The translations under genes and the position numbers were made by a program. The notes below the pieces were generated by a model. That model was not told the DNA's origin and searched no databases. It worked only from the letters and a program-made list of their open reading frames with translations. Below are positions 37,701 through 52,700 of a DNA stretch of 64,000 nt, one piece after another. Location: assembly GCA_025345505.1 (NCBI GenBank), contig JANVCC010000049.1, positions 7,717,568-7,781,567 of the forward strand, read 5' to 3'. Numbering within the stretch: position 1 is the first letter of the stretch; the number at the start of each line of letters is the position of its first letter. The stretch comes from Todiramphus chloris collaris (lineage: Eukaryota; Chordata; Aves; Coraciiformes; Alcedinidae).

Positions 37701-40700
37701 GCCAAAGGGCAAGATGCCACCCATTATGATACCAGGCAATGGCTTTGTGAAAAAGGACTGTTCTGGAATCTGGCGAGGAATCTGGTTTGTACGAACTGGA
37801 TGTTCAATCGGCTTTGAAAGAAATTAAGACAAATTGTTACATCACAAATAAAATTGCTTTTCCCTGCTAAAAGCAGCCAAAGATTTGATAAACATAACTT
37901 AACTTTCTTTTCATCCATAAGACACCACAAGTTACCAAACCAAAAAATACAAAACAAAACTATAAACATGCTATCCATCATTAGGAAAAAAATACTAGTG
38001 GTTTAGATATTCCAGCTATTGGTCAGTAAACAGAACAAAAAAGAGAAAGCTGTTCAGTCTTTAATAAAAAAATTAAACCAAACAAACAAAACCAAAAAAA
38101 AATAAATATATATATATATATAAAAAAAAAATCTGTTTTCTTAGTTGTCTGGCATTATCTCAAACTAGCGAAGTCAAAATGAAATACTACTTTAAAAATG
38201 AAAGTGCTGTGAGGTACTGAATTACTGAAGTACAAAAGGCACACAAGACCTCCAAGAGCACAATTAAAATCTGATTCTAATGAATGGACAGGAAAAAAGA
38301 GTTTAATGCAACATTAGAAACCTATACTCAGTTCCAAAATCATGACAAGAGTGAAATATCATTTTACAATCCCAGGGCCGTAGCAGTTTCAGTCCAACCA
38401 GCTCTTGTAGGCTTAGGGAGTCAACGGCTCAACTGCAGAAGTCAGTTATACTTCAAAACTGTATTCAAAGAGACCTACCTTCTCTTTGAAGCCAAAATAT
38501 GCACCAACAAAGGTTAGTGGGACTGAAATGCCAAACCACATAGCCAGGATAGCAACTAAAGTGCCAAAAGGGATGGCAGCTGAGGATCCTTTCACCCAGA
38601 GAATGAGATTCATAATGAAGAAATCAGCAAAGACAATCCTGAAAAAAAGATCAGAAAAGATATTAAAAATATTGGGTCAGAATAAATATAAATTAATATT
38701 AAAATGCATAAACCAGTCAAGTCTGCATCAGAAAAGTCCATCTTCTTGTAAGCTTTCATTCCCTAACAGTCATAGTTACTTTCAGCAGTAGTGCAGTTAA
38801 TGTAGAACAAGCTCACAACACCCAATGTCTAGAATACAAGTATCTGTGGTAAAGCCACTATTTCAGTAAAGATTCTGCACATAAGCCCACAAAGTAACAT
38901 AAAAATCCAAGTGTAAAAAAAAAAAATCTATACAAAGAATGCTAAAAGAAAATAAATAAAACCCCTTGTGTATCTGCATCACCTTTCCTATTACTGCCAG
39001 TCATTTCATTTCTTTATTTAGGTCTAAGAATAGCAATAGCAAAAAAATCTCTTATTTAGCAAGCCACACATCACACTCACAACAAACATCTACCCTGCCA
39101 CAGCACGTGTCCCAGCAACATGCTAGCAGGAGGGTGGATTAAAGAGGGCTCTTCCCAGTAAGGAGAATCTTTCTAGTAACACCTCATGCAGTTACACAGT
39201 TAAGTAGCTCACACCTTTTGAGAATTTAACTAAATACTCCATCAGTCATGACATCTCTCCAGACTTATTCTTTCCTCCCCTGTTAAATGCATATGCCTCA
39301 TTCTCTAAACATCCTAGGACAACACTAGAAACCAACTCCGAGACACGTGATGAAGGTTTCAAAGCTACCCCATTCTGAAAGCAAAGCAAAATACACTGTG
39401 AGGCAGCCCCATATAAAAGCCTGCTTGAATTTCCCTTATTCACAGATTCAGAGATGTATTACAGAAAACTCAGCTTCAGGAAGGACCCCTTCAAAGCCCA
39501 CCATTGTCTGGGTTTTGTTAAAAAACAAACAAAACCAACCCACCAAAACCAACTATTTTGGAGGCAGAATTTAAACTGCCCTGAAGTGAACACGCATGCT
39601 CCACTGTATTTGATTTATAAAGGAAGGAGGGAGGATTAGAGCAATAGGCAGGCTCCTTTTTTCCCTAGGAGAGGCCTTACACTTGCCAAAACCAGGAGGG
39701 GGAAAGAGACCTGCTATATATGCACACCCAAGCAGCCCCTGGTGTAAGTGTCTCTTGAACAAAAAATAAAAACCAAATCCAGTTTAGAAGTCTTGCTAAT
39801 CTTTATCATCTGCCTGAGTATGTAACAGACATCACTTACCCCTTCCAAAGATAAAAAAAACAAAACAAAATACTGCAAATGTGAACTCCCATCAGTCTAA
39901 CTGAGGCTGCAACAGCCTTAGGCTGTTTATGATATTATGCAAATTCACTGAACTAGCATAGCTTAATCAAGACATCTGTTCCTATTCTACCATCCCAAAT
40001 CATTTTACTTCCTCTGTGAAACTTAATTTATCTGGGAGTTTAAATGATAGCACAATATTTCTTCTACTGATAAATATTTTCTTCTCTCTCAAGATAATAT
40101 CTAAATGACAGCAGGGCGACTGAAGCACATTTCATTTAGAAATCATATTTCCTCATAGAAATGCAACATTCAGTTGTTACTGAATGCATTACATTTCATT
40201 TGATGAAATTCTAATACACTCCAAACCAAGTCATGCTTTATTCATTCTGGGCTTTTTTTAGGGGAGAGATAATCTTAAGAATATTTTTTTATAACATTTT
40301 CCTTAACTTTTGCCAAGGACATTTGTCAAAGAGTAGCTTCACATAATCAAAGCTGCAACCAAGAAATACAGAAGACTTGCAAAAGAAACTAGTTTGTTCC
40401 CTTTCTTCACTGGCCTTATTCTCACAGAAGGTCTTGAGAACCATGAGAAAATGAAAGGTAGAGAAGCTATCACCCTTCCCAATATGACAGTATTTGCCAT
40501 AGTATGATACATGCTACAGCACATCCAAAACTGGACACTACCTACATTTATATATAAGATTATAACCCATTTAAGAGAATCTCTGCATCATTCTCACCCA
40601 GAAGCATAGCAAGCATCTCTGTTTAGTACAGCAGTATACAGCTATTTACTTAAAAAACCCCCAATTATATGGCCTGTGTCCTTTTCATCAACATGGTTAC

Positions 40701-43700
40701 AAGAAGGCTCTGATACTCTAATTAAGGTAATAGGGGTTCTGCCTGATTGAAAGGAGAGCACAACAGACACTCCCAAGTTACCACAAAACCATGTACTTCC
40801 TCCCAAAGCGACCATACCTATTACCAGTTAAGACAGGATTACCCAGAACATCTCAAGTGCTGTGGTACCAAACTGGAATCATCCCATGGCTATGCCTCAT
40901 GTTCTGGTGCAGTGATTCTCAAAGGCTGTGACATCACCTTGCAAGAGAGTCCTCCTAGCCACAACAGCTGGTTACAAAACTAGCTGCTAAGAAGCTGTGT
41001 TCTGGAGTATGGGTTCCAGCTCCTCAGAATTCATTTTTCTTTATATTCACAGATAGGCAATATACAAAAGAAACAGCAACTTGGAGAACAAAAAAGAAAA
41101 TAATCACACAAACAAGCATCATCATTTACTTTTTCCCTTCTGCTCCTTCCCACCGCAGATTCATCTATACTTATGGAAAAAAAGAAAAGAACGAGGGGAA
41201 ACAATACTAACCCAGGGCAAAGGAGAGCTGTAAGCAAAACATTTGTCTTCCACTTCTCGCCTCTAAATGCTGAGGGAAAAAGTAAAAACAATTTCAAGTT
41301 CAGAACTTTTTCCAGCTGTTTTGCAGTACAGCAGAAAGAAGCAGATTGGCTGCCCTGAGACATCACCTCCAGTCTGAAGTTTATAGTAAGCCAAGCAATT
41401 CTGAATTTAACATGCTGTTCACAGTAAACAAACACTGTACTTACTCTTGTACATTCTAGCGGACACATAACCAGCTGGGGTTCCCAGTAAGACCCACAAT
41501 ACAACTGCACAGGTCATCAAAGCACCACGGTTGGCAGGAGAAAGAAAACCAAGGCAAGCTAGGACTGAAGAAACAAAACGATTTAGCCATGTGTGGACAC
41601 TTGTCAAAATTCCCCTGTAACACACAGATTTATCCCTCTGACTACCAGATGTTTAAACAAAGACTATGTGCTCTCATCTATCCCCCATCATACAACCATA
41701 CCCCTAAAGTCCCTGTTTCCTTCATAAAGCATTATTTCCACCTCATCTTTTAAACCAGAAAGTTTCTCATAGCCAAAAGACAAAAATAAAATGCCACACA
41801 GAGATGAACTCGAACCAAATTCCAGCTTGAAGAAGTCTGCTTCCAAAATCCTACAGTCCTCCTGCAAACATCCATGGTTAACACTTATACATGCTAAGTA
41901 ACAAGAGAAGTTTAATATATGGCATAAAGGACATCCAAACCAGTAGGTCTGAAGAAGCCAAAAACTTTGACAAGAGCCAAGGGTTTTTTTGTTGTTGGGA
42001 AGTTATTTCAATTTTGGTGGTCCTTTTGCTTTGGGGATTTGTTTTTGTTTTTTAAGTTAGAAATAACTGTGAAGATAGATGATCTTAATTAAGAGCTGTG
42101 GAGTCACTTGCTTGAATTTCCACAAAAGGCTCTCGGACACCACAATGGACAACACCTTACTCAAGAACGTGTCTCTTCACTAAAAGAGGGCTGCCTCTGT
42201 CTGAACTAATTGTAGAGGCCAGTGCAGAATTAATTCTCAAAAAAGAAGTCTGTCAGTGCTTTCTAGTGGGAAGTTTTGTTTTCAAACAGAAAAGTTATTT
42301 CCCTGCTCCCCCCCAGTTTCTACCTGTACCACACTGGTTGCCCAGGAAACTATCACAGTCAAGTTGAAGAGTTGTGATCAACACTGAAAGGCAAGCCCAT
42401 CAAGAAAATTCTATTAATCTTACAGCATCATGCAAAGCACAGAAAGAACACAGATCCTCTATGAAAGGCCAAAAAGTCTGAATAAAACCCGGAGAGCAGA
42501 ATTCTTTTGTAACAAGTGTATTTCCAGTTCTGCTACACAGTAAGAAAAGCAAGGGTCGTATACTTTATATATAACAAAACAGCAGCTTGTGACAGGTTAC
42601 ATCATCACATGTATATACAGCTATTTACAGTAGGCTCTCATATTATCTCAGTGTTGTGTCAGTATTATTTCATTGGCATGCATTCTTGCTCTTATTTCTG
42701 CATGGCTGCAGGCTGTTGTGTCAAACATATTAGATAGAAAGTGTTCCAAGAACATTAAAGCTTTGATTACATGTCTTTGAACTTGCGTTAGTGGATCCTT
42801 GGAAAATTTACACCATGACAAACTGGTTTGGTTGTTTGCCTTTTTTTTTTTTTTTTTTTTTTTAAAGAAACTTGTAACAAGGAAGCTTCATTTCTGCAAA
42901 CATGAAGAATCTGAATTAGCCCTGATACCACAACATCGTGAGCAACACCTCTTACCACAGCAGCACTGAAACTACCTAGATTCTTGTGAGGAAACAGCAT
43001 TAATATTCTGTTTTACTAAAGGTAGGACTTGATTTCCAAAAGTAGGCTTCTATAAGTGGTTTCATATCTTTCTTAACATTATTACACTACAAACACATCA
43101 CCTTAATAAAGTTACTTACATAAAGTAATAAATGTCATAATGAAAATCTGTGTTCCTTGGCCCAAAAAGACAGATAGTAACATTCCCTTCCTCGGAGGTC
43201 TGAACACATCTCCATGAACCAGCTTCCAGCCAAATTCCTCTTGGGCATCTTCCTGTACAAAATCAACAGTGTCTTTAGCAAAAATACATAATGCAGTAGT
43301 GAATTAGCACAAACAAGATGCAAAATACATATTTAAAGTTTGATTAACTTCCAGTTTAGATCCAAAGACAGACTAATTGCATGTGATTCATCACTCATTG
43401 ATTTTATAACCCCCTAATGGTTCAGTGAAAAAAAAAAGGCAGGATTTATCAAGAAAACCCTCATCTCAAAGCAAGGAAAAACAAAATGTAATTAGCCAAA
43501 TCATGTAACAACATTCTAAATTTAAAACCAAGACAAAGCATTCCGTTTAATTTAAACTTGGATTATAGAATTTCCATCTAGTTCAAGCATTTATCTTTTT
43601 ATTTTTTCTTCCATTACAAAGTGCATCAGTCTCAATGACAATACTGGGAAAGAATGAAACAGTCCCTGTACTGCAGGAGAAAGTCCACTCCCTAGAATCA

Positions 43701-46700
43701 CTAGGGGCAAGTACCAATACTCTTTGTCCCACTGCCAGAGGTGAATGGATGGATGGCACAGGGTCAGATCCTTGGTCCAGTGGCCCTGAAGAACTGCTGC
43801 TGAAGAATAAAACTTTGCAATAAAGTCACTCAAAACAAACACCTCCCTCACAAAAAAAAAAGTGACAAATAACACACAACCACAAATAACCAACCCCTCT
43901 CTTCCTCATTAACTTAAAGGTTTTATTCAACTTAAGAGTATTGAGTATAGTTAAGGGACAGCTTACCACTGGAATGACAGCACACAAAAAATAGGGCAAG
44001 GAAGAACACAGATCAAACTGATGAATGACATGAAGCATCTTAACTTGTGATAGATTATGCAATTTTTTTTTCCAGGAAGATTATCTTTGCCTTCCCCATA
44101 CTGATACCTCTTTTTACATTTGTTTGCTAGAAATTACTCTTAAAAGTCTGGTACATTAATACAAAAGTTGCAAAGTATTAAACACAACAGAATACTTTGA
44201 TTAAAAAAACAAACCCAAAACACAATAAAAGATATCAACCACAAAGAAAAACTATGGATGCAAAGAAAATGATACCAGGTATCTAATTCCAACACATCAG
44301 TGCTCTTCCAGTAAAGAATGGTTTCTTTGGTTAAAGAAACAAAAGATCACACTTTCCTCTAAGTCTGACCTTGAACTAATTGTGATGATGATGATGATGG
44401 GAAAGGTGCTGAGGTAAAGACTTTTCCCAGGGAGTTGAAAGTCAGGAATCAAAGAATTTAAAATGTTACCATCTGAAGCAAATCTTTATCCATTTTCAAA
44501 ATGGTGAACACAAAGCAGAAAGAAATGCTTGGTGCTTTAGTTCCCAACAGAACAAGAAAAATGTTGTACAAATTTGGAATGGCTGGTAGTGGATTTCTTA
44601 CCGACACCTAATCTGGCAAATTCACTCAGAAGAACCCTCTGGTTCCAATACAAATTTTAAAACATATGGCTCCATGGTAAATGTCTTGGTTTAAGAAAAA
44701 TAAAGAGAAACCAATCTTGGCAGATAGAAACCCCTGATTTGTCTTGTAGGGGCCTATGAGCCAGAATGTTCATGTCAAAACTCAATTTTTAATAAAACTC
44801 TTCCACTACAGGCCAATTAGTTATGAGTCAGTATTTTCTAGATGTTTGTTTAAAGAATTCAACAGTATGTTATATTGCTAACCTTTATCATTCAAAGATG
44901 TGAACAAGGATTGTACAACTCATCCAAGTAGGAAGCTACACTTTAAAAAAAAAAGTAATAATTTGAGGAAAATCTAAAAGGATACTTTTGAATCTTGGCC
45001 AACATGCTAAACATTACTGTAATTTTTTTTTTTTAAGTGCAGTAATCCTCACCTTTTAGCCCAGTTCTCTATTTTAAGAGAATCTTCTAATAAAGATTTA
45101 AGTCCCCTACATTCAAGTAGTCATGATCAAAAAATTTAAAACAAACAAATAAAAAACAATCAAAAAAACCCCAAACAAAACACAACCAAAAAAACCACCA
45201 AGAAGAGGACAAGAGTTTTACCTCTCACTGTTGAAAAGATATTGACTTCTCTTCAGCTCAGGAGTCTTTTCTTAGTCAAAAGACCCTAAAAGTAATCTAA
45301 TGATTTCTAAACACTTCATTAACGTATGTCTCACTAAATCTACATCACACTAAAAGACAGCTGGTATTAGCTGAAGATTAAATGCACATACTAAGCCCAC
45401 AATCACTGCCTTGTGAAGAACCACCAGCATTCCCCAAGTGTGAGGTACTAATTTGCTTCACTGCAGCTTCCTCAGCCCAGTTTCTCTTTTGCACAATTAT
45501 TTCACACCTTTTTAAAATAAGCTCCTTGAACTGCCACAGATCTTTAAGTCTCTTACAACTGGCAAGAAAAGAAAAAAGTGTGGTTTTTTGAAAGTCACAC
45601 CTATGCCTGCTGTTATCCATTAAAACTAATCAAACTTCAACTAGTCTTGCTCTTTATCACATTAAGAATGACCAACTAATAAAGACAACACAGTGTAAGA
45701 CATTGAACGTAATTTAATTGAGAGATCAAACAGGAGCTTCACAAAAACAATCAGTTAAAGGATGGGGAAAAAATTCTTCCACTTTAATTACTGCCTGGAT
45801 TTGCATTAACAAAAGATATTAAATATCAAAACCACAAAGAAGAATAAAAGTACTTTCAGATGTTATAGTTTCAATATGAAACGTTTTTCTGCATTTTAAA
45901 GTATTTCTTTATCAAGATAGACAGCAGCAACAGTGAGAATTCAAACCTTTGTAGTATCTGACATCATTTCTCATCTTTGGCTTGCAGACGCCACTTTTAC
46001 CAACAGGAGAGAGTAACTTTTACTCAAGCCTTTCACTCACAGTCAACTGGTCAATCTCCTAACTCACCATCAGCTGTATTCTCTTCCACCAAGGCAGCAA
46101 CCCAGTACAGCAACCTGCCCCTTTCCCATTCTGGGGAGTACATATTTCAAAAGAGCTCTCAACACAGTCAGGTATCAACAAGCTTCAGTCATCACACCAA
46201 GTCAGACAAATGAGGCTCAGTTTGACACAGTGATCACCAGGAGAATTGTATTAAAAATCACTAACACACACTCACACCAAGTAGCTCACAGCTACAAACA
46301 GATCAGAAGTTGTGTTGCACATGAGCTGCAATATTCCAGCCTCCTGACTGGAGACAGGTGATTCCACCACACTTTCTAGCCACAAATTCTAGCAATTTGT
46401 ATTAGCCTATGTTAATCATCATTTCTCCCAAAACATTTAGCAGGACAAGTACTGATCCTCACACTACTTTCACTCCATTATTAGCTATTTGTTTAAATTT
46501 TAATCCTTTTTTGCAATAATCACCTGATAGTTTGGTTTTTCTTTTAAATATACTGCTTTATGAAGTTACACAGCATCATACTTCTCATGAAACATAGATC
46601 ACAAACTTTGCAAACTTCACAAGTCACGTGCTAGAACACTTGCTACCTGGACAAGCTATACTACAAAATACTACAGAAAAATACAACCTTGGCACTGGAA

Positions 46701-49700
46701 AAATTACAGCAACTGAGCAGCCTAATGCAACTTCATTACAGTGGGGACAAGACCTGGCTGTAGTAGTTTTAAGCCTGATTTCCTAAATAGGGGAAAAGAC
46801 AGTTATCAATAACTGTTCTTTTCAGAAGTTTGTCTGTTCTGACTGTAAAACACGTTTTTAGACAGAAAATATGCCAAAGCTGGTAGCAAAATCTTCACTT
46901 CTGTGCTACAAATGTCTCTGTCACAGATACAAATGCAGGTCCTGTGCTAAGGCCACATAACATGACTTAAACAGGGCTGCACTGACAAGGAACCTTACAG
47001 GTTGCCAGTCACAGATTCACTCAATGATTGATGCTGGAAAGAACCTCTCGAGGTCATCTTGTTCAACCCCTCTGCTCAAGCAGGGTCACCTAAGGCAAGA
47101 TTACTGAGAACCACATCCATCTTTTTTAGTATCTCTAAGGATAGAGATTCCATAAACAAACAGGTTGCTTAGGTCAGTGTCATACCACCAGCTACACATC
47201 CAGACTGACTCCATAAAGCAACCATAGGATTCAGGAGCAACGGCCACATCTTGATAGCAAACCAATGACACAACACTTTTTAACATCTGCACTGTTGTCT
47301 TGTGACTGCTGGTATACTGTGAAAATATTTATCAAAAACAAGGTGCTTTCCTTGGTTGAGAGCTTGAAAAAAAGAGAAATTTCAAATGCAAGTTTATTCA
47401 CTACCAAAAGGTTTTTGTGAATCACTCCACATATTTCTAAAACCTGAAGTCTGTCCTTGCATGTTACAAGTTCATCAAATGATACTAGAAAAGTAAGACT
47501 GTCCATCCAACCATCTATTCCTGCTGTTAGAAAAGATGAAATGGCAATAAAACTATTTTTAACCCCCAGATATTAGCATCTATCAAAGTCTTGGTAGTTA
47601 AACATCTCTTTAGATTGTATTCAAAACTAACTGGTAGGCTTCACTACCGCCAGAAAAACAGGCTCATGTAAAAGCTGTAAATCTTACTCACAGAAGAGTC
47701 AATTTGGTTGTATCTTGCAATGTCTTTATGAAGCGTCCTCAGAATGATCATAGCCACCATGCCAGATAAGAAGAGAACAATTACGAGGGAATTCATTATA
47801 CTGTAGATAAAGAAAAAGTCAAAAACTTTCAGTCCACTTATCCAGGTTTTGGAACATGCATCCAAATTTATACCACAAGTACAGCTTAAGTCTGAGGAAC
47901 AGCCTTAGATATTCAGACTTAAGTCATTCAGATCCTTTCCCACTCAGAGAAGATAAACCGGTTTAAGTTGCATACCTTCATGATTTCTTCAAACACAGAA
48001 GTGAGAAGAATATTTTATCATGTATTGTTAATCCTCAAGACAGTTACATATTGCTTTTCTTTATTCTCCTCCTCACAGAGCTCAGAAGTAATTTTCCTGG
48101 TGTAACAGTTACAGCTCTAAAAGCAGACTTTGTCAAGTAGATTTTAAATCTATCTGTCGATGAAATCTACATCATGCCATTTTATATTCTGTAGACATAT
48201 TTAATCAGATTAACCTTTTCAAACCCTTTATATTGCAGAACAATAACATTTCAACCTAAATGATATACTCGGTTTCATTTTTGTGGTACAGAGGGAAATA
48301 AGAGCTTTTCCTAAACATTTTTTACTCGTAAAGAAACACGCTTCTTTTTACTGTAAGCAGCTGGTGAGTACAAAACCTGCAGTACACACGTGTACCTCTC
48401 GCTTGGCAGTTAGAGAAAGCCAGATAGCAACAGTAAGAACACTGCTGAGCAACAATGTCTCAAAAGTTCTATAGAATGGAGATGATAAAGTAAAAATAGA
48501 ACTCCTTTCCTTTTGGACACTAATGGTGCATTCCTTTGCTGAAATGCAATACTACAGTTGCTCCCAAGAGATGGAAGACTGATAAAAGTTACTTCACATA
48601 TGAACACAAGAAAGTTTTCTTGCCTGAGAACTAACAGACTTTATTCTACCACAGCAGAAGTTATATATTCCTAGAAGCACAAGTAAGAAATCTCCCCTGC
48701 AACATTTTTCACTAAATCAATGCAAATCTTACCTAAACCACTGGATGTTTGTATGTGGCATGGACTCCAAAATGTAGTCCCATCTGGAAGCCCACTTAAT
48801 ATTATTCTTTTCCTATAAAGAAATTAAGTAGCAATTAATAGAAACAAGTACAAATTTGTTGCAGTCTCTGAGAAGAAATAAGCACGTCAAATGTCTTCTA
48901 CACACCTTCTATTCAGCATTAGTATCTAAGCTCATATCAACCCTGGATGTTAGGGATGTCTCCCTCTTGCATTAATTCATCTCTTGAGCCTCTCACAAAA
49001 TATCTTCTGTATTGACATCTCCTATTGATGTCTTCTACCTTCAAGTGAGGCTTCACTGAGCCTCATCTTTCCATGCTTCGGTTTGTAGCTACCTGGTTTT
49101 CCACGCGCATTTGAGAGCAGCAATCATACCTTCACTACAGGATACTTCCAGCATAGCACACTGATCTTGAAACTTCAACTTTGTTAAACATGCTCTATTA
49201 ATTAGTTCCCCCTGGAATTTTTCTCTCTCGGCATCTTTAATGCATTTAGCACAGGCTTCCTTTCTCCCTGCCATAATGCTGTCTGATACAAACTGTTTTC
49301 ACTCTGATTCCTGGCAGACAACTTTCATTTCCAGATATCCCTGTGAGGGAGTTAAGAAGAAATCATTCAACAACTTTCAACTTCAAAAGATGCTTCCCTT
49401 CCCTACATCCTCCTCTAAACAATGTGAGAGCTGCACAAGTGATGATGCTTTCTGATCCACAAGCCTTGTCCTCTACAGCTTGTCTCATGGGATGTACACT
49501 TGCTGACCTGCTACCAAATTCTCTCTCTTGACTAGCATGAATAAATGAAGAGGTCAGGCAGAACTTCACCAGGGGGTAAGTTTGAGCAGTTAACTGTCAA
49601 AGTTTAGAGGGTTCAATTCACGCTCTGGAACAAGAACATATAACAATGAGGAACTGCAACAACACAACACAGTGACTGAAATTGCCCTAAGTTGCTCTTT

Positions 49701-52700
49701 GTCAGCCCAATCAGTAGTTGATCAGTAGTTCACAGCTAGCTGGGACAGAGGTTCAGAAGTGTGGTTCCAAAGATTGTTACTTGAGTACAAAACTGCTCAC
49801 CCTGTACAGTCCTGCAGTAACTATTAGAGGCATGATCATGTATACTTTTCATACACAGAGGTAAATACCTTGCCCGTTTCAATGAATTAAAGCAGACACC
49901 ACAGCTTTCTCATCAGCAATCAGCTGCCATATTAGAAAGGACCACAAACTAGTTATGCATTTTACTGGTTATGTATTCAGGCTTACTAAAACTGATGTTC
50001 TCCTACTTAAAAAAAAAGACCAAACACAACTTTTCCCTGATAAATACTCCTCTTTTAAGTTAGTTTGAAGCTACTAATAAAAAAAAAAAAAATCTCAGGT
50101 ATTCTTTCAAATCAAGGCTAACGGATAACAGAAGATGAGCAGCTTTGCAGTGCCTGGTGATGGAGCCGTGCCGAGCACCATCTGCTGGAAGTGCCCAAGC
50201 CCAAGGCAGCTACACTTCATCTCCTCTGCACCCCAGAAAAAGGAAGCAGGGAGCCCAAATGCATTAAGACATCCTGAGAATAACTGGACAAAGTTCAATT
50301 CTAAATGGCAATTTATCATCAAGATTTAAACACAAATATTAATAGACAGGAGGCTCATTCATGTAGTAAAATCAGAGAGTCTAAGAAGGATTGGGTGTCT
50401 CAAGGGAAAAGTAACAGGATATAGAGCCTTGCACCTCGAGGTCATTGGTTCAAATCAAATTCAATTTGGTAGAATGAAAGCCGTTACCATATGACGGATG
50501 CTTGACTGCCTACACAAAATAAGCTGGTGATCTCAAGCTGAATCCAGGGAGACTGCTGTCTTACATTAGAAAAACAAGCATGCCTTCAGGACAGGCTGAA
50601 AACAAGGTACCAAGGTTTGAAGCATCTTCAATCAAGTTATTCTCACCCCCACAGGAGACTCGCTGTCCACGGGCAACTGGAAGAAAGCCTAATTTCATCC
50701 TGTCCAATTTATAACAGGCTGAAGAAATCATTAAAATATTAGAAAACAGAGTATTAACTCTAAAAGATAAATGGCCCCCTACTCAAAAAAAAAAAAAAAA
50801 AGCAACAGTGAATATAAGCAATAGGAGACAAAACCTGCAGTTTCACTAGGAAAAAACAGCTTTACAATATGCTAAAAATCAACATTCAACACAGAAGTAT
50901 CTCCAAATATAACATAAACATTTCTTCAATATGAGACTCCCAGTACTCCAAACGAACTCTGAAAACACAGAGTGTATGTCAAGGAAGACAAGTCAGTCTT
51001 GTGGTTATTCAATCTACTACCTTTCTACTGGTAACAAAAGAGGTGTGGGGAAAACATCTGTCTTTATACATTCCAATTGCCACAAACTACAGCAATGGGA
51101 AAGTAACAGGTTTAAGGAAATCTGCTTCACAAGGGCATCCTTATGGAATTTACACTGCTTTAACACCATCACAACTATTAGCAAATTATCCAGTTATTTT
51201 GATTATTTGGGGACATTACATTTTCATGTAACAGATTCAATGTCAACAGATTTTCATGTCAACAGATTCAGGCTTACCTCAAACGTCACAGAGTAAGTGT
51301 AGATCAAATTCAGCTTATTGTTGAATTCTCCAGGTATCTCCATAGGTGGACCTTCACAACTTAAGTTGTTCTCATCTGTATGTTTGTAGCTAAGGAGAAA
51401 AAAAAGAAGTTAAAGTTAAATAAAATTGCACATGCTCTACTGGTTGAATTTTCATGGTTTTTTTTCCCCTAAGGTAATTAAAAAAAGTTTTTATTAAAAA
51501 AACCCAAACAAAACAAAAAACCCAACCAAATGAATAAAAACCAAACAAAAAAACCCAAAAACACCCCTAAAAAAACACCAAAAAAAAACCCTAACCAAAA
51601 CAAAACAGAGTGCTGTGTATATCACTTTGTACCAACTATTCAGCTTCTTTGAGAACCTGCTTTTCTGTTCTTCTACCAAAGTTCAAAGATCTTAAAGCAT
51701 ATTTTTATTAATACTTTTGTTTATATATGAAGCTAATATGAGAAAAAAAAAAACCCATGTATATTATTGTGTATTGTTATTCAGAATTTCTGTAACAGCC
51801 TTAAAGCCACACCAGAAATGAACACTAGCTCTCAAAAGCACTTGTGGTGAGAGCTAAAAACTCCACAGAGAGCATCCTAGGGATTCAGATCTCGGATCAC
51901 TAACCTACATCCAGTTAATATCTGTTCACACTTGCAAATATTTGAGAACATTAGAGATAAAGTTGTTTGCTAAGCACATGGGATACAAGAACCACAGACC
52001 TCTGAAGGTCATATGATGTGGTTTCACTCAACCCACTTTTCTGCCATAACAATAAAGTCCTAGTCCTAAGCTAAAACACTTGGTTGACCAGGCTGTGAAA
52101 TCTGGAGATCTTTATCTGCCAAGATGGGAAGTTTTAGCACAAAATACCCCTTCTCTGCTACCATACCTCCCTTCCACATTCTAACAAGACTTCATTATTG
52201 GTGAGGGACCTAATCTCAGTGTGTGCTCATACGACAAAGAATTTCTTAGCAATCTCCCACAGGGTCACACAGTCCCTCAAGTTCCATAAGGAGAAGGGTG
52301 TTTATTTCAATTTGGTGGATTTGACAGTGTCTTTTTTTTATTACTATTCTGTTTTTTACACTGGGGCAAAAGAAATTTTCCATTTTCCATTCCTATACAA
52401 ATGGTCTAACTTCACCTTTCATCAGTCTCGTGTGCTCTGAAAAACAGAACAATTCAGAACAACATTCTACATCCTAAAGTTCAAGTATGTATACCCTTCT
52501 CTGCAGTATCTTATGCTGTAGATGCATAAAGTCAAAGAAACCTTAAGGTTTGCTTGAATTCACCCCTGGGAACATATAACATTGGAAAACAGCTTCTCTC
52601 TCATACACTTTTGGGCAAGCTGTATTTACCCGATTCAGATAAACAATTCTACTTTATACGCATTATTAGATGTCAACAATTAAGTCAAGCCACAAGATAA

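Larger units (their letters stand above)
35618..43119 (-). other. TM9SF2 introns 10-15 (non-coding content)
   Basis: Introns at 41565-43119, 41270-41444, 38639-41211, 37812-38478, 36142-37659 and 35618-36029. Contents noted: a T23 tract at 42841, a TA/A-rich tract near 38080-38130 and a short CR1 3' end near 37510. Nothing else recognised. Confidence 0.8.

Noticed and set aside
50447-50456. tRNA or SINE B-box (GGTTCAAATC)
   Set aside because: No A-box at the right distance and no cloverleaf could be drawn.
51960-52040. Possible further CR1 remnant (ACCTCTGAAGGTCATATGAT)
   Set aside because: Only a short phrase matches and the flanks do not continue the CR1 pattern.
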